Assembly (NCBI GenBank): GCA_945861535.1
Contig: CAMAUZ010000020.1
Location: 31,376-95,375, forward strand
Source: Akkermansia muciniphila
Lineage (GTDB): Bacteria > Verrucomicrobiota > Verrucomicrobiia > Limisphaerales > BJHT01
Direction of reading: 5' to 3'
DNA: 64,000 nt
The first letter of the stretch is position 1. The number at the start of each line of letters is the position of its first letter. The notes below the pieces were generated by a model that searched no databases, had not been told where the DNA came from, and saw only the letters and a list, made by a program, of their open reading frames with translations. Positions 54,509 to 63,966 of the stretch are shown piece after piece. The position numbers and the translations under genes are program-made.

Positions 54509-57064
54509 TTGAAAGTCTCCGCGTCCCTCCGCCTCTCTTCTCTCTTCCCTTTCTTTCTATTCTCTATCCTCTCCCTCTCTATCCTCTCCCCCACCGCCCC
54601 CGCCGCCCCGCCCACCGTCACCACCCCCGAACTTCGCGGCCTGCAAATCGGCAAGACCACCCCCTTTACCCTCACCGGCACCGACCTCGTCCCCAACCCG
54701 CGCCTCCTCACCACCGCGCGCATCGCGAAACAAACCCTCAAGGACGGTGCCAAGCCCGACCGCATCACCCTCGACATCGAACTCGCCCCCGGCACCCAGC
54801 CCGGCCTGCACAACTGGTGGCTCGTCACCGACGGCGGCGTCTCCGCCAAGGGCGTCCTCGCCATCGACTCCCTCCCGCAGCAGCCGTTCTCCGACAAGCC
54901 CGGCGCGCCTCCAATCTCCCTCCCCGTCGCCCTTCACGGCACCCTCTCCGGCAGTCAGGTCCGCGACGTCACCTTCACCGCCAAGGCCGGTCAGGAAATC
55001 ATCTGCGAAGTCGAAGCCCAGCGCCTCGACAGCCGCCTCCGCCCCGTCCTCAAACTCTTCGCCCCCGACGGCGCGCTCTTGAAATGGAGCCTCCCCTACC
55101 TCGCCCTCCGTGGCGACACGCGCTTCGAAACCAAGCTCCCCGCCGACGGCGATTACCGCCTCCAACTCCACGACCTCCAGTTCGCCGCCACCGCACCCAA
55201 TCATTTCCGCCTGAAAATCGGCCGCTGGTCCTACGCTGACCTCGCCTTCCCCTCGACCGTGCAGCGCGGCGTCTCCGCCGAAGTCCAGTTGATCGGCCGC
55301 GACGGCGAGAAACGCACCGTCAGCCTCCCCGCCAGCGGCACCGGCCCCGCCATTCCCGCGCCCTGGCCCGACCCCGCCACCGCCAGCGGACCGCAGGCCA
55401 CCGTGTGGTTGAGCGACCTTCCCGAATTGATCGAAGAGCGCACCAACTCCGCTCCCCAAGCGCTCCCCGCGTTGCCCGTCGCCGTGAACGGCCGCATCAG
55501 CCAGCCCGGCGAAGAAGACACCTACACCCTCACCGTCACGCCCGAATCCGAAGTGGACCTCGACGTCTTCGCAGATTCCCTCGGCTCGCCCATCGACGCC
55601 GAACTCGAACTCCGCGACCTCAAAGGCGCGCGCCTCGCGATCAACGACGACGCCAACAACCGCCCCGACCCGCGCCTCACTTACAAAGTCCTCAAAGCCG
55701 TCACCAACCTCCTCGCCGTCGTCCGCGACGTGAACGGCAACGGCGGCCCGCGCTGCCTCTACCGCCTGCAAGTCACAGTGAAGGCGAAGGAAAAAATGCC
55801 CGCCTTCACCCTCGCCGTCCTCGAAGACAGCCACACCCTGCAACCCGGCCAGCCCGGCGTGTTCAAAGTCGAAGCCAAACGCGACGGCTACGACGGCCCC
55901 ATCGCCCTCACCTTCGACCGCCTGCCCGCCAGCGTGAAAATCTCCGGCCAGACCATCCCCGCCAGCGCCACCGGCGCGCTCCTCACGCTCACCACCGATC
56001 AACCCCTGCCGCCGTTCATCACCGCCCTCACCGGCAAGGCGAAAGACCTCGCCGCCCCCGCGCGTTTCGAGAGCGCGCAGTTGGGAAAATTTCAGCCCTG
56101 GCTCGAAAACGATCTCGCCCTCGCCGCCGCCCCCAAGCCCGACTTCGCCTTCACCGCCGCGTGGGGACCGCTCACGCCCACCAACGCCACGCTCACCCTT
56201 GGCGGCAAACTCACTCTCCCGCTCACCTGCGCCCGTCCGCTCGGCCACGACGGCCCCGTGCGCCTCACGCTCCTCACCAGCCAGGCCCGCCCCTTCCTGA
56301 ACAACGCCGTCGATCCCGCCCGCGTCCTGCGCGAAGAAAAAGCCGTCCTCATCGAAGACGACAAAAAAGCCCAGGCCGCCTTCGATGCCCTCGCTCCCGC
56401 CACCAACGCCCTCGCCGCCGCGCAAAAAGAAGCCGCCGCCGCGAAGGAGGAACCGACAAAAGCCGCCGCCGCTAAAAAAGTTCAAGCCGCCGAAACCGCC
56501 CTCGCCACCGCGCAGAAAGCCGCCGCCGAAGCTGCGCAAAAGGCCGCCAACACCGTCGATTTCGCGCTGGTCATCCCCGGCGAACTCCCCGAAATCCCGC
56601 ACCAACTCGCCTTCAAAGCCGAACTCCTCAAGCGCGACCGCCGCACTGTCGAAGCCATCGCCTACCTGCCGCCCCGCGACTTCCCCGTCCTCAATCCCCT
56701 CGTCGTCAAACTCCCCGCGCCCGCCCCCGTGAAGCTCGACGCCAAGACCGGCGCGACCCTCGAACTCACCGGCCAGATCGAGCGCCTCGCCGGTGCCAAA
56801 GGCGAAGTCACCGTGACCCTCTCCAACCTCCCCGCTGGCGCGACCGCCCCCACCACCTCCACGGTGAAAGAAGGCGCGACCGAATTTAAGTTCGCCCTCA
56901 AATTCCCCGCCACCACCAAGCCCGGCGACTTCCCCGGCCTCAAACTCTCCGCCTCCGGCAAACCCTTCGCCGCCGCCACCGTCAAATCCCGCGACCTCGA
57001 TTTCGCCGTGAAAATCCTCCCGCCCGACCCGCCACCCGTAAAACAGGCGGAGGCGAAGAAGTGA
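54509..57064 (+). CDS. Secreted pre-peptidase (PPC) domain protein
   Basis: An 851-residue exported protein of a type common beside PSD1 genes. A signal peptide covers about 1-32 from a TTG start; no in-frame ATG nearby gives a better one. Several beta-sandwich domains follow: VTTPELRGLQIGKTTPFTLTG at the start, PPC-like repeats near 140-240 and 330-420 (PGEEDTYTLTVTPESEVDLDVFADSLGSPIDAEL), then Ig-like parts. An Ala/Lys/Glu-rich helix (about 610-680) interrupts the sandwiches. It is probably a periplasmic binding or scaffold component for the PSD1/cytochrome proteins. Confidence 0.85.
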   Translation: MKVSASLRLSSLFPFFLFSILSLSILSPTAPAAPPTVTTPELRGLQIGKTTPFTLTGTDLVPNPRLLTTARIAKQTLKDGAKPDRITLDIELAPGTQPGLHNWWLVTDGGVSAKGVLAIDSLPQQPFSDKPGAPPISLPVALHGTLSGSQVRDVTFTAKAGQEIICEVEAQRLDSRLRPVLKLFAPDGALLKWSLPYLALRGDTRFETKLPADGDYRLQLHDLQFAATAPNHFRLKIGRWSYADLAFPSTVQRGVSAEVQLIGRDGEKRTVSLPASGTGPAIPAPWPDPATASGPQATVWLSDLPELIEERTNSAPQALPALPVAVNGRISQPGEEDTYTLTVTPESEVDLDVFADSLGSPIDAELELRDLKGARLAINDDANNRPDPRLTYKVLKAVTNLLAVVRDVNGNGGPRCLYRLQVTVKAKEKMPAFTLAVLEDSHTLQPGQPGVFKVEAKRDGYDGPIALTFDRLPASVKISGQTIPASATGALLTLTTDQPLPPFITALTGKAKDLAAPARFESAQLGKFQPWLENDLALAAAPKPDFAFTAAWGPLTPTNATLTLGGKLTLPLTCARPLGHDGPVRLTLLTSQARPFLNNAVDPARVLREEKAVLIEDDKKAQAAFDALAPATNALAAAQKEAAAAKEEPTKAAAAKKVQAAETALATAQKAAAEAAQKAANTVDFALVIPGELPEIPHQLAFKAELLKRDRRTVEAIAYLPPRDFPVLNPLVVKLPAPAPVKLDAKTGATLELTGQIERLAGAKGEVTVTLSNLPAGATAPTTSTVKEGATEFKFALKFPATTKPGDFPGLKLSASGKPFAAATVKSRDLDFAVKILPPDPPPVKQAEAKK

Positions 57065-57065
57065 T

Positions 57066-57611
57066 ATGAAAGCGACTTCTAACCTCAACCAACATGTCGC
57101 CGCGCTACAACCAATGAATGCTATCACGATACTACGTTCCGCTATTGAACGTGTCCGAGAGTCTCGTCTTTTCGCGACTGAGCGAGGCTATCAAGGCCAG
57201 CTTGCCTCGGAACTTGACCGACTCCTCGACGTTGAATCTGGCGGCTTCACGCGCCCACTCGTTGAACAGGAGTATCAGAAGCGTGCTGATGTCCATGGTA
57301 TCACGCTCCGACCAGATATTGTTATTCATATTCCCTACGACCGTGGAGTTTCCCCAAGTCGTCGGCACGACAACTATTTGGTCATCCTATTCAAGCTCTC
57401 AGCGAAGCAAAGGCTTGCGGACGAGGATTTCACTAAGCTTTCAACGATTTGTTCCAGGCTCGATTACCCGATTGGCGCATTCCTCAACATCGCTTCCACT
57501 GATTTGTGGCTTCCAAGCTTTGCCGCCAAAGCCGGCAAGAGCTTCGCCCTGCACGAGTTTGCAATCTCGCTGCGCGATGGTCGACCTCACATCCGAACAG
57601 CTACAGCCTAG
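57066..57611 (+). CDS. PD-(D/E)XK-like protein of unknown function, possible inactive nuclease
   Basis: A 181-residue protein, less GC-rich than its neighbours. RPDIVIHIP and, 20 residues on, NYLVILFKLSAKQ match the spacing of a PD-(D/E)XK nuclease core, but the usual acidic residue before x-Lys (xEFK) is Leu here (ILFK). It may be an inactive restriction-like fold or a different family. It begins one base after the stop of the pre-peptidase gene. Met57117 is an alternative start. Confidence 0.6.
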   Translation: MKATSNLNQHVAALQPMNAITILRSAIERVRESRLFATERGYQGQLASELDRLLDVESGGFTRPLVEQEYQKRADVHGITLRPDIVIHIPYDRGVSPSRRHDNYLVILFKLSAKQRLADEDFTKLSTICSRLDYPIGAFLNIASTDLWLPSFAAKAGKSFALHEFAISLRDGRPHIRTATA

Positions 57612-57714
57612 TTATGCGCCACAACGAACCGCTTCTTGCCGATGCAACGTATTTCCGCGGCTCTTCGACCGAGCCGCTGGCCCACCGCCTTCCGCAGCCA
57701 TCAGAATTGCCCTC

Positions 57715-60162
57715 ATGAAACCCATCGTCCTCCTGTTCTTCATCGTGATCGCCGTTTCGCACGCCCTCGCCGCACCCGCGCCCGACCCCATCACCGACCT
57801 CCGCGCCACACCCGCCGCGGTCACCCTCGTCAACCCTCAGCGCCCTCACTCCCTCATCGTCCAGGCCCGCACCAAGGGCGGCTACGACCTCGACCACACC
57901 GCCACGGCCAGCTACCGCAGCAGCAATGACAAGATCGCCCGCGTCGATGCCGCCGGCTGGATTCACCCCGTCGCCAACGGCCAGACCACCATCACCGCCA
58001 CCGCCGCCGACCGCTCGGCCACCGTCAACGTCACGGTGAAACTCCCGCCCGCGCCCGTCCCCTTCAGCTTCCGGCAGGACGTGATGCCCGTGCTCTCCAA
58101 GGGCGGCTGCAATGCAGGCGCGTGCCACGGTTATTCGCTCGGTAAAAACGGCTTCAAACTCTCCCTGCGCGGCGCGGACCCGGAGAAGGATTATCCCGCG
58201 CTCACCGACGAATTCCTCGAACGCCGCATCAACCGCCATCAACCCGCCGCCAGCCTCCTGCTCCTGAAGCCCCTCGGCGACATCCCGCACGAAGGCGGCG
58301 TCCGCTTCGATCACGGCGGCGTGCTCCACGGAACCGTCCGCCAATGGATCGCCGAGGGCGCGAAGGACGACGCCCCCGCGCTGCCCACGCTCGTCGCTGT
58401 CACGATCTTCCCTGAGAAAGTCGTCGCGCTGCCGCGCGCCCGGCAGCAGTTCCAGCTCGTCGCCAAATACAGCGACGGCACCACGCGCGACGTTTCCCGC
58501 ACCGGGATTTTCACCGTGAACACCGAGCGCGTCGCCCGCGTGGACGAGACCGGCCTCGTCACCGCCACCGACCTCGGCGAGACCGCCATCGTCGCCCGCT
58601 ACGAAGGCATCTTCGCCGTCGCCAATCTCTTCGTGTTCCCGCCCGACAAAGGCTTCCAGCCCACGCCCGTTCCGACGGACAACCTCGTGGACCGCCACGT
58701 CATCACGAAACTCAACGACCTCCGCATCAAACCCTCCGACCTCACCGACGACGAACGCTTCCTCCGCCGCGTCTCCGTCGATCTCATCGGCGTGCAGCCC
58801 AAGCCCGACGAAGTCACCGCGTTCACCGCCAGCAAGGACGCGGACAAACGCGCGAAGGCCATCGCTGCGCTGATGAAACGCCCCGAGTTCATCGACTGGT
58901 GGTCGCTCAAATGGGGCGACCTCCTGCAAAATTCGCGCAGCGCCATCAGCGATCCCGCCGTGTACGCCTTCCGCGAATGGATCCGCGCCAGCATCGCGCG
59001 CAACGTCCCGCTGGATGTCTTCGCCCGCGAAGTCCTCACCGCACGCGGCAGCTACCTCGACCATCCCGCCGCCGCTTATTTCGCCGTCAGCAAGGACACC
59101 GATGACACCTTGCAACGCGCCACGCAGGTCTTCGCCGGCGTGCGGATGCTCTGCGCGAAATGTCATCCGCATCCCTTCGAGCACTGGACGCAGGGCGATT
59201 ACTACGGCGTCCACAGCTTCTTCAATCAAGTCACCACCAAGGCCGACCCGCGCCTGACCGGCGTGGCGAATGCGAAAACCATTCTCCTCAATCTCAGCGC
59301 CGTCTCCTCGACCAATCCCCGCACCGGCAAACCCCAGCCCCCGCGCTATCTCGGCGGCGGCGAACCCAAGCTCGAAGCCGGCATCGACCGCCGCGCCGAC
59401 TACGCCAAATGGCTCACGTCCCCCGACAATCCGCACTTCGCCCGCAGCCTCGTCAACCGCGTCTGGAGCTACTTTTTCCATCGCGGCATCATCGATCCCG
59501 TGGACGACCTCCGCTCCACCAGTCCGCCCATCAACGCCCCGCTGCTCGATGCGCTCACGAAGGATTTCGTGGCGCACCAGTTCGACCTGCGCCAACTCAT
59601 GCAGACCATCGTCACCTCGCGCACCTACCAGCGCAGCTCGCTCACCAACGATTCCAACGGCCACGACGACGCCAATTTCTCCCACGCCATCCCGCGCCGC
59701 CTGCCCGCCGAGGCGCTGCTTGATTCCCTCGTGCAAGCCACCGGCGTGAAGGAAAACTTCGGCGGCGCGCCCGCCGGCTTCACCGCCGCGCAACTGCCCG
59801 ACGCCAATGTGCAAAGCCCTTTCCTCTCCCTCTTCGGCAAACCCCAGCGCATGGAAGCCTGCGAATGCGAACGCGACCTCGGCGCGAACATGTTGCAGGC
59901 CCTCCACTTCATCAACGGCAAGTCTATCCTCGACCGCGTCGCCAGCGCCAGCGGCCGCCCCGCGCTCCTCCTCGCGCAAAAGCCCACCGACGACCAACTC
60001 ATCGAACAACTCTACCTCTGGTCCCTCGCCCGCCGTCCCGCTCCCGCCGAAATCGCCGCCGCCAAAAAGTTCCTGGCCACCTACACCGACAAACGCGCCG
60101 AAGCCGCCCAGGACTTCATGTGGGGTCTCTTGAACAGCCGCGACTTCACGATGCTGCACTGA
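57715..60162 (+). CDS. PSD1-type protein (DUF1549/DUF1553) with Big2 domains
   Basis: An 815-residue exported protein. A signal peptide is at 1-20. A Big2-like domain (about 25-105) precedes a c-type-like GGCNAGACHG segment near 125; a second Big2 domain covers about 225-310; DUF1549 covers about 320-530 with CAKCHPHPFEHW; DUF1553 covers about 560-800, with the conserved RSLVNRVWSYFFHRGIIDPVDD and QRMEACECERD. Both CxxCH-type segments suggest heme or metal binding. The set is typical of planctomycetal/verrucomicrobial polymer-degradation loci. Confidence 0.93.
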   Translation: MKPIVLLFFIVIAVSHALAAPAPDPITDLRATPAAVTLVNPQRPHSLIVQARTKGGYDLDHTATASYRSSNDKIARVDAAGWIHPVANGQTTITATAADRSATVNVTVKLPPAPVPFSFRQDVMPVLSKGGCNAGACHGYSLGKNGFKLSLRGADPEKDYPALTDEFLERRINRHQPAASLLLLKPLGDIPHEGGVRFDHGGVLHGTVRQWIAEGAKDDAPALPTLVAVTIFPEKVVALPRARQQFQLVAKYSDGTTRDVSRTGIFTVNTERVARVDETGLVTATDLGETAIVARYEGIFAVANLFVFPPDKGFQPTPVPTDNLVDRHVITKLNDLRIKPSDLTDDERFLRRVSVDLIGVQPKPDEVTAFTASKDADKRAKAIAALMKRPEFIDWWSLKWGDLLQNSRSAISDPAVYAFREWIRASIARNVPLDVFAREVLTARGSYLDHPAAAYFAVSKDTDDTLQRATQVFAGVRMLCAKCHPHPFEHWTQGDYYGVHSFFNQVTTKADPRLTGVANAKTILLNLSAVSSTNPRTGKPQPPRYLGGGEPKLEAGIDRRADYAKWLTSPDNPHFARSLVNRVWSYFFHRGIIDPVDDLRSTSPPINAPLLDALTKDFVAHQFDLRQLMQTIVTSRTYQRSSLTNDSNGHDDANFSHAIPRRLPAEALLDSLVQATGVKENFGGAPAGFTAAQLPDANVQSPFLSLFGKPQRMEACECERDLGANMLQALHFINGKSILDRVASASGRPALLLAQKPTDDQLIEQLYLWSLARRPAPAEIAAAKKFLATYTDKRAEAAQDFMWGLLNSRDFTMLH

Positions 60163-60304
60163 GCCGCCGCCCAATTTTCAGCACCGATGAAACACGGACT
60201 AAACACGGCGATGACACAAAGATCGGGAATGAGTGGAGATGAGGAACGCAGCAGGGCAGGGGACTGTGGCGCATCTCAACTGCATTCGGGCGCGGGCCTC
60301 AGAA

Positions 60305-60487
60305 GCTGCGGAGCAGCGAAAGAAAGTAGCCCAGGGCGTGAGCCCTGGGTAAGTCGTGTATTGGGGCAAAGCCCCGGCAGGGGCGACAGAACGCGGCTCC
60401 GAATGCAGCGTCTCTTTCGCTGCTCCACAGCTTTCCTCTCTCTCCAATCCCAAACCCAGGGCTTACGCCCTGGGCTACTTTCTGTCG
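60305..60487. repeat. Inverted repeat, copy I3, overlapping a gene 5' end
   Basis: GCTGCGGAGCAGCGAAAG at 60305 pairs with CTTTCGCTGCTCCACAGC at 60415; two hairpins, AGCCCAGGGCGTGAGCCCTGGG and CCCAGGGCTTACGCCCTGGG, lie within. It covers the proposed start of the next gene. Confidence 0.8.
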
Positions 60488-61875
60488 CCACTCCGTGGCT
60501 GAAACTAATTTCCCTCTTTCTCCTCCTCTCCACCCTCTCATCCCCCGCCGCCGACAACAGCATCAGCTACCAGCGCGACATCTGGCCCATTTTCAAACGC
60601 CACTGCCTCGGCTGCCACACCGAAGGCAAAGCCAAAGGCGGGCTGCGCCTCGATGACCTCGACGCCCTGCGCAAAGGCGGCAAACACGGCGCGCTCTTTG
60701 TCGCCGGGCAGCCCGACAAAAGCCTCCTCATCAAACAAGTCACCGGCGACCCGCCCGAGATGCCCGAGAACGAAGCCCCGCTTTCCGCCGCCAAAGTGAA
60801 ACTCCTCCGCGACTGGATTGCCCAGGGCGGCAAGCTCGACGCCGCCCCGAAATCCGACCGCCCTCCCGTCGTCATCCCCGTGACCTACGCCTTCGCCCCT
60901 GCCATCGCCAGCGTCTCCCTCAGCCCCGACGGCAAACTCGCCGCCGTCGCCGTCCGCAGCGAAATCGTCCTCCTCGACCTCGCCAACACCAACGCCGCGC
61001 CCCGCCGTCTCGCCACCGACTTCGACCTCCTCACGCACGTCGAGTTCAGCCCCGACGGCAAACACCTCGCCGCCGCCGGTGGTTCACCACAGCAATTCGG
61101 CGGCGTGATCTTCTTCGATCCCGCCGATGGCAAACGCCAGACCCAGCGCCGCGTTGGGAAGGACACGTTGTTCAAAGGCAACTTCGCGCCCGACAGCCAG
61201 ACCATCGCCCTCGGCGGCGCGGACGGCGCGATTCACCTGATCCCCCTCGACCCCAAAGCTCCGGTCAAGTCCATCGACCTCCACAGCGACTGGGTGCTCG
61301 CCGTCGCCTACACCGCCGACGGCAAACAACTCATCAGCGGCAGCCGCGACAAGACCACCAAACTCAGCAGCCTCGAAACCCTGAAACTCCTCCGCTCCGT
61401 CGATCAATCCCCCGACATCATCAACGCCGTCGCTGCCGACCCGCTCACCGCCATCGCCGCCGGCAACGCCCGCACCCTGACTGGCTACGACCTCAAACTC
61501 GCGCTCACCGGCGTCGAAGTCGGCGGCTCCGGCAACGGCGCGCAGCCCGTGAACAACCGCGCGCAATACCTCCGCGCCTACGAAGCCCAGGCCGAGGCCG
61601 TCACCGCCCTTGCCACCAGCGGCGACCGCAAACTCCTCGCCGTCGCCACCCGCGGCCCCGAAATCCGCCTCTACCAAACCGCCGACCGCCAGCGCAAAAC
61701 TGTCATTCCGAAAATCCCCGCGCCCGTCCTGGCCGTATCCCTCAACAGCGACGGCACCCGCCTCCTCCTCGGCACCAAATCCGGCGACGTCCAACTCTAC
61801 GACACCACAACCACCAAGCTCCTTCGCACACTCACCCCCGTCCCCGTGCAAGCGTCCGTGACCGCGGCCAAGTAG
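60403..61875 (+). CDS. Planctomycete-type cytochrome c / WD40 protein
   Basis: A 490-residue protein. After a hydrophobic segment (LKLISLFLLLSTLSSPAA, about 33-50) comes a PSCyt1 c-type heme domain (about 55-145) with CLGCH, then WD40 repeats to the end (SVSLSPDGKLAAVAV, HVEFSPDGKHLAAAGG, AVAYTADGKQLISGSRDKT). It is typical of the DUF1501/PSD1 neighbourhood and presumably passes electrons or organises the complex in the periplasm. The start is uncertain: the ATG at 60403 lies within repeat I3 and puts 32 residues before the signal segment. Confidence 0.85.
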   Translation: MQRLFRCSTAFLSLQSQTQGLRPGLLSVATPWLKLISLFLLLSTLSSPAADNSISYQRDIWPIFKRHCLGCHTEGKAKGGLRLDDLDALRKGGKHGALFVAGQPDKSLLIKQVTGDPPEMPENEAPLSAAKVKLLRDWIAQGGKLDAAPKSDRPPVVIPVTYAFAPAIASVSLSPDGKLAAVAVRSEIVLLDLANTNAAPRRLATDFDLLTHVEFSPDGKHLAAAGGSPQQFGGVIFFDPADGKRQTQRRVGKDTLFKGNFAPDSQTIALGGADGAIHLIPLDPKAPVKSIDLHSDWVLAVAYTADGKQLISGSRDKTTKLSSLETLKLLRSVDQSPDIINAVAADPLTAIAAGNARTLTGYDLKLALTGVEVGGSGNGAQPVNNRAQYLRAYEAQAEAVTALATSGDRKLLAVATRGPEIRLYQTADRQRKTVIPKIPAPVLAVSLNSDGTRLLLGTKSGDVQLYDTTTTKLLRTLTPVPVQASVTAAK

Positions 61876-62326
61876 CGCGCATTCCGCAGTCGTGAGGCTG
61901 GCGAGGGTGTGTGGATTTTGCAGGGGTGTGGAACCGGGCGGCGCAGCTGCAACCCAAGGAGCGCAGCCGTCCCGGCCGCAGCGGCAACACCGGAGTCGGG
62001 GCGTTGGAAATTTGTGGGTCCCCGCGGGTGCGGTGCCGCGTCGGACGGAGACCACCCGCGCGCCAGAATCTTCGCGCGGCGCGAGGATTTCTTCCCGAGC
62101 GCGGCTGGGTGCGCGGAGCACCAGCCGCAGCAGGTTCGCCGCACGGGAAGCGCCTGAATTCAACGGGCGCCCACGACGTTTCAGGGCTGCTGCGACTTGG
62201 CCTCGGCGGATACCGCCGCGCTTGGACCGGGCGCTTTTCGAGGTCGTGCCTTTCGGCCGTGCCTAACGTCGTCCCTTTCGCGTACGCACTGACGACCAAG
62301 CGGTTGGTGGTCTGGGTGGTCCGCCA
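61876..62326. other. 450-bp gap with no recognised gene
   Basis: Open frames exist on both strands but none looks like protein, and no clear repeat is seen. It follows the cytochrome/WD40 gene and precedes the dead transposase. Confidence 0.4.
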
Positions 62327-62871
62327 TCAATAGTTGGCGTCCCGACTGAAGACTGTCTCCGTACAGTCGAGCAAGTAGCCGTTCCACGAACGCTCCAGCC
62401 CGCCCCAGTTGCGTTCGATCCCTTGGTATTTGCTGTGGCAGGCCGGGTAATTCTCTAGACGGCAGGCGGGTTGAACCACGAAAGACACGAAAGACACGAA
62501 AAGCCGGAAAACAAGGGGCGGAAGCGTGGTGACTCGACATTCGAATAACTCACGCGCCAGATGGCAGCCCCAGATTAGCCACCTCCTTCTCCTTTCGTGC
62601 CTTTCGCGTCTTTCGTGGTTCCGACTCCTTTTGAAGGGTAATAGACCAGCCCAACAGCCGGTTTTTCCCGGTCGGCCAAGGCCACCATGCGGGACAAGAA
62701 TTGCCTGCGATGGCCTCGGCATTCCGGGCCGTTATCCAAGTTGACGACCAGCCGGTTGGGGCCGGCGAGCCGCGCTTGGATTTCGCGCCACCACAACGCG
62801 ATTCCAGCCCCCATGAATCTGCTCGTCGTGCAACTGGCGTTGAAAAACAGAAATGGCCGTCCGCGGCCCCC
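62327..62871 (-). pseudogene. Remnant of ISAzo13/Rhodopirellula-type transposase, interrupted by element B4
   Basis: Reverse-strand frame from 62871 to 62327. With the insertion removed it reads 118 codons containing LVVNLDNGPECRGHRRQF, LVYYPACHSKY and IERNWGGLERSWNG, the DDE motifs of this family (YYPxxHSKYxxIERxWGxLExxWNG). Upstream, a TGA at 62872-62874 and further frame loss show the 5' half is gone. The gene is dead for two reasons: truncation and the 184-bp insertion at 62452-62635. Confidence 0.85.
62452..62635. mobile_element. MITE-like element B4 with 7-bp target duplication
   Basis: 184 bp flanked by GGGTAAT at 62445-62451 and 62636-62642. It has family B arms (CACGAAAGACACGAAAGACACG and the inverse) and a core like that of B1 (CGACATTCGAATAACTCAC). 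It encodes nothing, so an outside transposase is needed. Deleting it with one heptamer copy restores the transposase motif YYPACHSKY in frame. Confidence 0.9.
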
Positions 62872-63585
62872 TCATCTCCAAGCTGCCACCGGGCATCAAT
62901 TTCTCCGCGTCCATCGGGTTTGCCCTCCAGCAACCCCACGGCGACCTCTGCCATGCCCTGCCGCCGCGCGGGCCACTCGACCCGATCGACCTGGCGCGTG
63001 AGTGACGCGGACACCGATTCGGGGATTTGATGTCTCTCCAAGGCCGATTTTCTAATACGGCATCCGTTTCTTATGGGGCATGAGTCTGGCGGCAAACGGC
63101 ATTTGACCAATGAATCCATTCCCAAACCTTTGAAGGCAACCGAGAAGGCCGCGCCTACCCAGGATATTTCATAGTGCCATCGGAGCCGCGGTCCGTCCGG
63201 CCTTGTAGCGCAGGTTTCCAAACCTGCTGTGTCGCCGACTTCCAAGTCGGCAGGGTGTCGTCCTCGCCGAGCGCGCGGCGGGTTTAGAAACCCGCTATAC
63301 AGCAGGCTTGGAAGCCTGCGCTACAGAATGTGCATGAAATATCCGGGCTAGCGACCACCTCAATTAATCCGAATGCAGACCACAACCCGCCATCGCGTGA
63401 GTCACAAACGGTAGTCCCCGAGATTCAGTCGCCGCATTTGGGAGACTCTTCACTGCGGCATGAAGACAGCCCTCGGATTAGATAGCTACCGTTGCGAGGC
63501 TGGCTGAGTGGACGGAAGGAGGATGAGTCACAAAATAGTAAAGACGGCTTGTAACGCGGCGGCGGCTTCTGCATTATCGCGGGGT
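62872..63585. other. Gap with transposon debris and element E2
   Basis: 62872-63050 probably continues the dead transposase without a readable frame. Two partly inverted stretches, CCAGGATATTTCAT near 63159 and ATGAAATATCCGGG near 63334, flank E2 (63204-63325). From 63350 to 63585 nothing is recognised. Confidence 0.45.
63204..63325. repeat. Four-hairpin element, family E, copy E2
   Basis: 122 bp with the same TGTAGCGCAGG/CCTGCGCTACA ends and four-palindrome layout as E1. The left half matches E1 almost perfectly; the middle is diverged and shorter. Confidence 0.85.
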
Positions 63586-63966
63586 ATGCAATCTGATATT
63601 GAACAATTCCTCGCCCTCCGTGAATCGCTGCTCCAAGAGCGGACCGCCATTGAAGCCTCGATCAGGGAGATCACCAATGTCCTGGCGCAAGCCAGCTCCG
63701 CTCCGGCTGCCCCGCCAGCAGCCCCGGCGCCGGCGCCAGCGCCAACCGTCGCGCCGGCGACTTCCGGCCGAAAGCAACGGAAGAAACTCACCGCGGCCAG
63801 CCGCGCCAAGATCAAGGCGGCCGCGATTGCTCGGTGGGCAAAGGCCAAGGGAACGAAGACCGTGGCGGCCAAGAAGCCTACCCGCAAAATCAGTGCGGCC
63901 GGACGCGCCAGCATCGCGGCGGCGCAGAAAGCGCGCTGGGCGAAGCTGAAAGCCGAGAAGAAATAG
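63586..63966 (+). CDS. Basic Lys/Ala-rich DNA-binding-like protein
   Basis: A 126-residue protein. A coiled-coil-like start (MQSDIEQFLALRESLLQERTAIEASIREI) leads to a Pro/Ala linker (about 43-60) and a basic half with two copies of a RAKIKAAAIARWAKAK / RASIAAAQKARWAKLK motif. Such proteins resemble bacterial histone-like nucleoid proteins, where the repeats would bind DNA and the helix would dimerise. This is inferred from composition and repeats. The start is ATG 63586. Confidence 0.75.
   Translation: MQSDIEQFLALRESLLQERTAIEASIREITNVLAQASSAPAAPPAAPAPAPAPTVAPATSGRKQRKKLTAASRAKIKAAAIARWAKAKGTKTVAAKKPTRKISAAGRASIAAAQKARWAKLKAEKK

Noticed and set aside
54557..57127. An 856-codon reverse-strand frame rich in Gly/Glu
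   Set aside because: It is antisense to the pre-peptidase gene and is low-complexity without any domain.
57118..57714. N-terminal extension of the PSD1 gene overlapping the nuclease-like gene
   Set aside because: The signal peptide begins at Met57715. The upstream part is another frame of the gene at 57066-57611.
62181..62540. Possible continuing transposase C-terminus beyond 62327
   Set aside because: The stop TGA at 62327-62329 ends the readable motif; further downstream sequence does not resemble the family clearly enough.
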